This document shows, one piece after another, positions 20,504-21,827 of a DNA stretch of 21,827 bases; position 1 is the stretch's first letter; every line of letters starts with the position of its first letter. This DNA comes from Isoetes engelmannii (Eukaryota; Streptophyta; Lycopodiopsida; Isoetales; Isoetaceae). The notes under the pieces are model-generated. The model searched no databases. It was not told where the DNA came from and saw only the letters and a list, made by a program, of their open reading frames with translations. A program made the position numbers and the translations under genes. Where the stretch lies: NCBI GenBank assembly GCA_011763485.2, contig JAANSK020264272.1:1-21827 (forward strand), written 5' to 3'.

Positions 20504-20834
20504 CCATGGGGTGCAACACTTGTAGCCTATTATATTGCACATGCCTTATAACATGTCAATATGTACGGCCCTTAAAAAGAGCTAAAAGTCTCCTTTTTGC
20601 ATTCCAGCCCAAGCGTGCATTTGGATTCGCGCCAGCCGTCGACCTTGCCAGCAGTCTAATTCGACCTGTCGGATTCATCCCTAACTGTAGCAAATGGACG
20701 CCTTTAGGGGAATGCATGCTAGCCTGTCTCAATATGCAAATGCGTGTTCCCGACAGTCTTAGATCAATTTTGCATCTGTTCTTGGCCCTAGTAGACCTGT
20801 AGAGCCCAAGAACTAACAAAGGAATCCTAACCAT
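20504..20834. other. Unidentified block open on both strands
   Basis: About 300 bases are free of stops in one frame on each strand: 20506-20802 plus, and 20556-20834 minus. The plus reading includes RPVGFIPNCSKWTPLGE and the minus reading MNPTGRIRLLARSTAG. The local composition is more GC-rich than its neighbours. I do not recognise a family. It could be part of a transposable element or a transferred organelle fragment, and I cannot decide which strand, if any, is coding. Confidence 0.3.
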
Positions 20835-21027
20835 GTTTGTTTATGGTAGATAGATATGATCTTGATATTTGATTCGATTCATTGTATTTGATGTTTGGAT
20901 AGTTCTGTGCGCACCTCTTGTGTATTGGAAAGGGGAGTAGAGACCCAGACCTTGATTAGTGGATGATTCTAAATTAGCCTCATTAATTCCCAATTAATGC
21001 ATCCTGTGCATAAGAGCCCCTCTAGCT

Positions 21028-21315
21028 ATGGGTGACAGAGCTAGACCGGCTGACAAGGAAGACTTGTCTGGTTACAACAGATCCCTCTGGCATGTAGAGT
21101 CTATGGGAGAACATTGTGGGCTAGGCCTAATAGCTTATCATTTGAGAGTGGACCACGAGACACAAGAATTCACCATAGAAGAAAGGGAGACAGAGACATG
21201 CCATGACACCAGTATGGCAGAGAGAGATGCATCTTTACGGATCAAAGGCCGAATGAATGAAGCCGATGAACCAACAGAAAAAGAATCTTATACCATACAG
21301 GATCCACTCAGCTAA
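21028..21315 (+). other. Unidentified 95-codon open frame
   Basis: The frame starts MGDRARPADKEDLSGYNRSL and is rich in charged residues (EFTIEERETETCHD, EADEPTEKESYT). It has no membrane segment, no recognisable domain and no similarity I know. Its composition is typical of chance reading through purine-rich DNA. It could be an exon of an unknown protein, but nothing supports this. Confidence 0.2.
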
Positions 21316-21561
21316 TGGCGAATTTGCACCTACTATATAGCTAACTCATCCTACTCAAGTCGGCCATGGGGTCTTGCGAAAATAGTTGATTCCAGGCCAA
21401 ATGGCCCGTCGGGGTCACTAAAATTTTCATTGCTATATCAGTCCATTTCTTACATCTAGATTAGTCCATTTCGGAATGGGAGGCATGAGATTTGAAGTGG
21501 GTAGGCACACTTTTACCCGGGCTTGCTAAAATTCCACCTTACTACTTATTTAGTACACGTG

Positions 21562-21627
21562 TGCTGCGGCGTTGCCGCACTAATCTAGGAGCTTGTGCTC
21601 GGTGGTAACGCTCTAATCTAGGAGCTT
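21562..21627. repeat. Tandem 33-bp unit with GC-rich hairpin, possibly a Helitron-like end
   Basis: Two copies (21562-21594 and 21596-21627) share CTAATCTAGGAGCTT. The first contains the perfect hairpin TGCGGC-GTT-GCCGCA (21565-21579) and then CTAATCTAG. Helitron elements end in a GC-rich hairpin followed by CTAG or a similar tetramer. Here the spacing is short and the base after CTAG is G, where T is expected, so the match is partial. Confidence 0.4.
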
Positions 21628-21827
21628 CTATGTCTTTACCTACCTTTGATGTAAGTGTGTTAATCTTCCGATGTATCATTTGTGATGTTGGAGGTTGTTA
21701 CAACGCCACATGTTGATGTTTGCAAAAGTGGACATGATTGATTTTCTAATTATTTTTGTTGTTGAAATTTTAACAGTATCATCAATATTAAATCGTCCAA
21801 GCAAGGACGGGATTCAATAGAGAACCC
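21628..21827. other. Right-end spacer
   Basis: I see no gene, RNA or repeat that can be supported in the last 200 bases. Confidence 0.4.

Noticed and set aside
1-21827. tRNA genes, rRNA, CRISPR arrays, bacterial operons
   Set aside because: No TTCGA-type tRNA arm with a matching acceptor stem and no spaced identical repeats were seen; the intron-bearing gene and plant-type elements make bacterial features irrelevant.

Overview
This is nuclear DNA from a land plant. It is AT-rich and intron-bearing, and most of it is decayed mobile-element and gene-fragment sequence. The wording of the E/DYW-type PPR remnants (short motifs such as SIGAIEQGR and KCGLQNDVV) resembles the very large PPR families of ferns. 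A leptosporangiate fern is my best guess, but this is an inference from style, not a database match. There is one apparently intact gene.

Layout, left to right. Bases 80-715 (minus) hold a broken Ty3/gypsy pol fragment, in which reverse transcriptase is joined directly to the integrase zinc finger. It contains a perfect 79-bp tandem duplication. Bases 1100-2300 (minus) hold a weak F-box-like gene remnant. Bases 2913-4310 (minus) hold a DYW-class PPR pseudogene. Bases 4370-13848 (minus) hold an old, near complete LTR retrotransposon: 5' LTR at 12920-13848, then gag, protease, an RNase H, reverse transcriptase, a second and degenerate RNase H, integrase, a 2-kb non-coding stretch, a polypurine tract and the 3' LTR at 4370-5609. 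Bases 13765-14197 (plus) hold a possible patatin-like gene fragment that overlaps the right LTR. Bases 15659-17193 (minus) hold a four-exon 3-ketodihydrosphingosine reductase gene encoding 361 residues, with a TATAAA box upstream. Around 18540-18670 (plus) lies a small PPR fragment. Bases 19783-20216 (minus) hold two phase-compatible exons of an armadillo-like gene with a premature stop. The rest is microsatellites, short duplications and unassigned DNA.

The genes do not form a pathway. The sphingolipid reductase is a normal housekeeping gene of the endoplasmic reticulum, embedded in repeats and dead gene copies. The most notable object is the retrotransposon. Its additional RNase H lies between protease and reverse transcriptase and still shows the four acidic catalytic residues, while the RNase H in the usual place after reverse transcriptase appears to have lost three of four. 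This resembles the known replacement of RNase H in retroviruses and in the plant Tat lineage, but with the new domain on the other side of the reverse transcriptase.

A second theme is short tandem duplications of 16 to 142 bp spread over the window, several of them perfect. They point to repeated patch-type double-strand-break repair or slippage in this genome.
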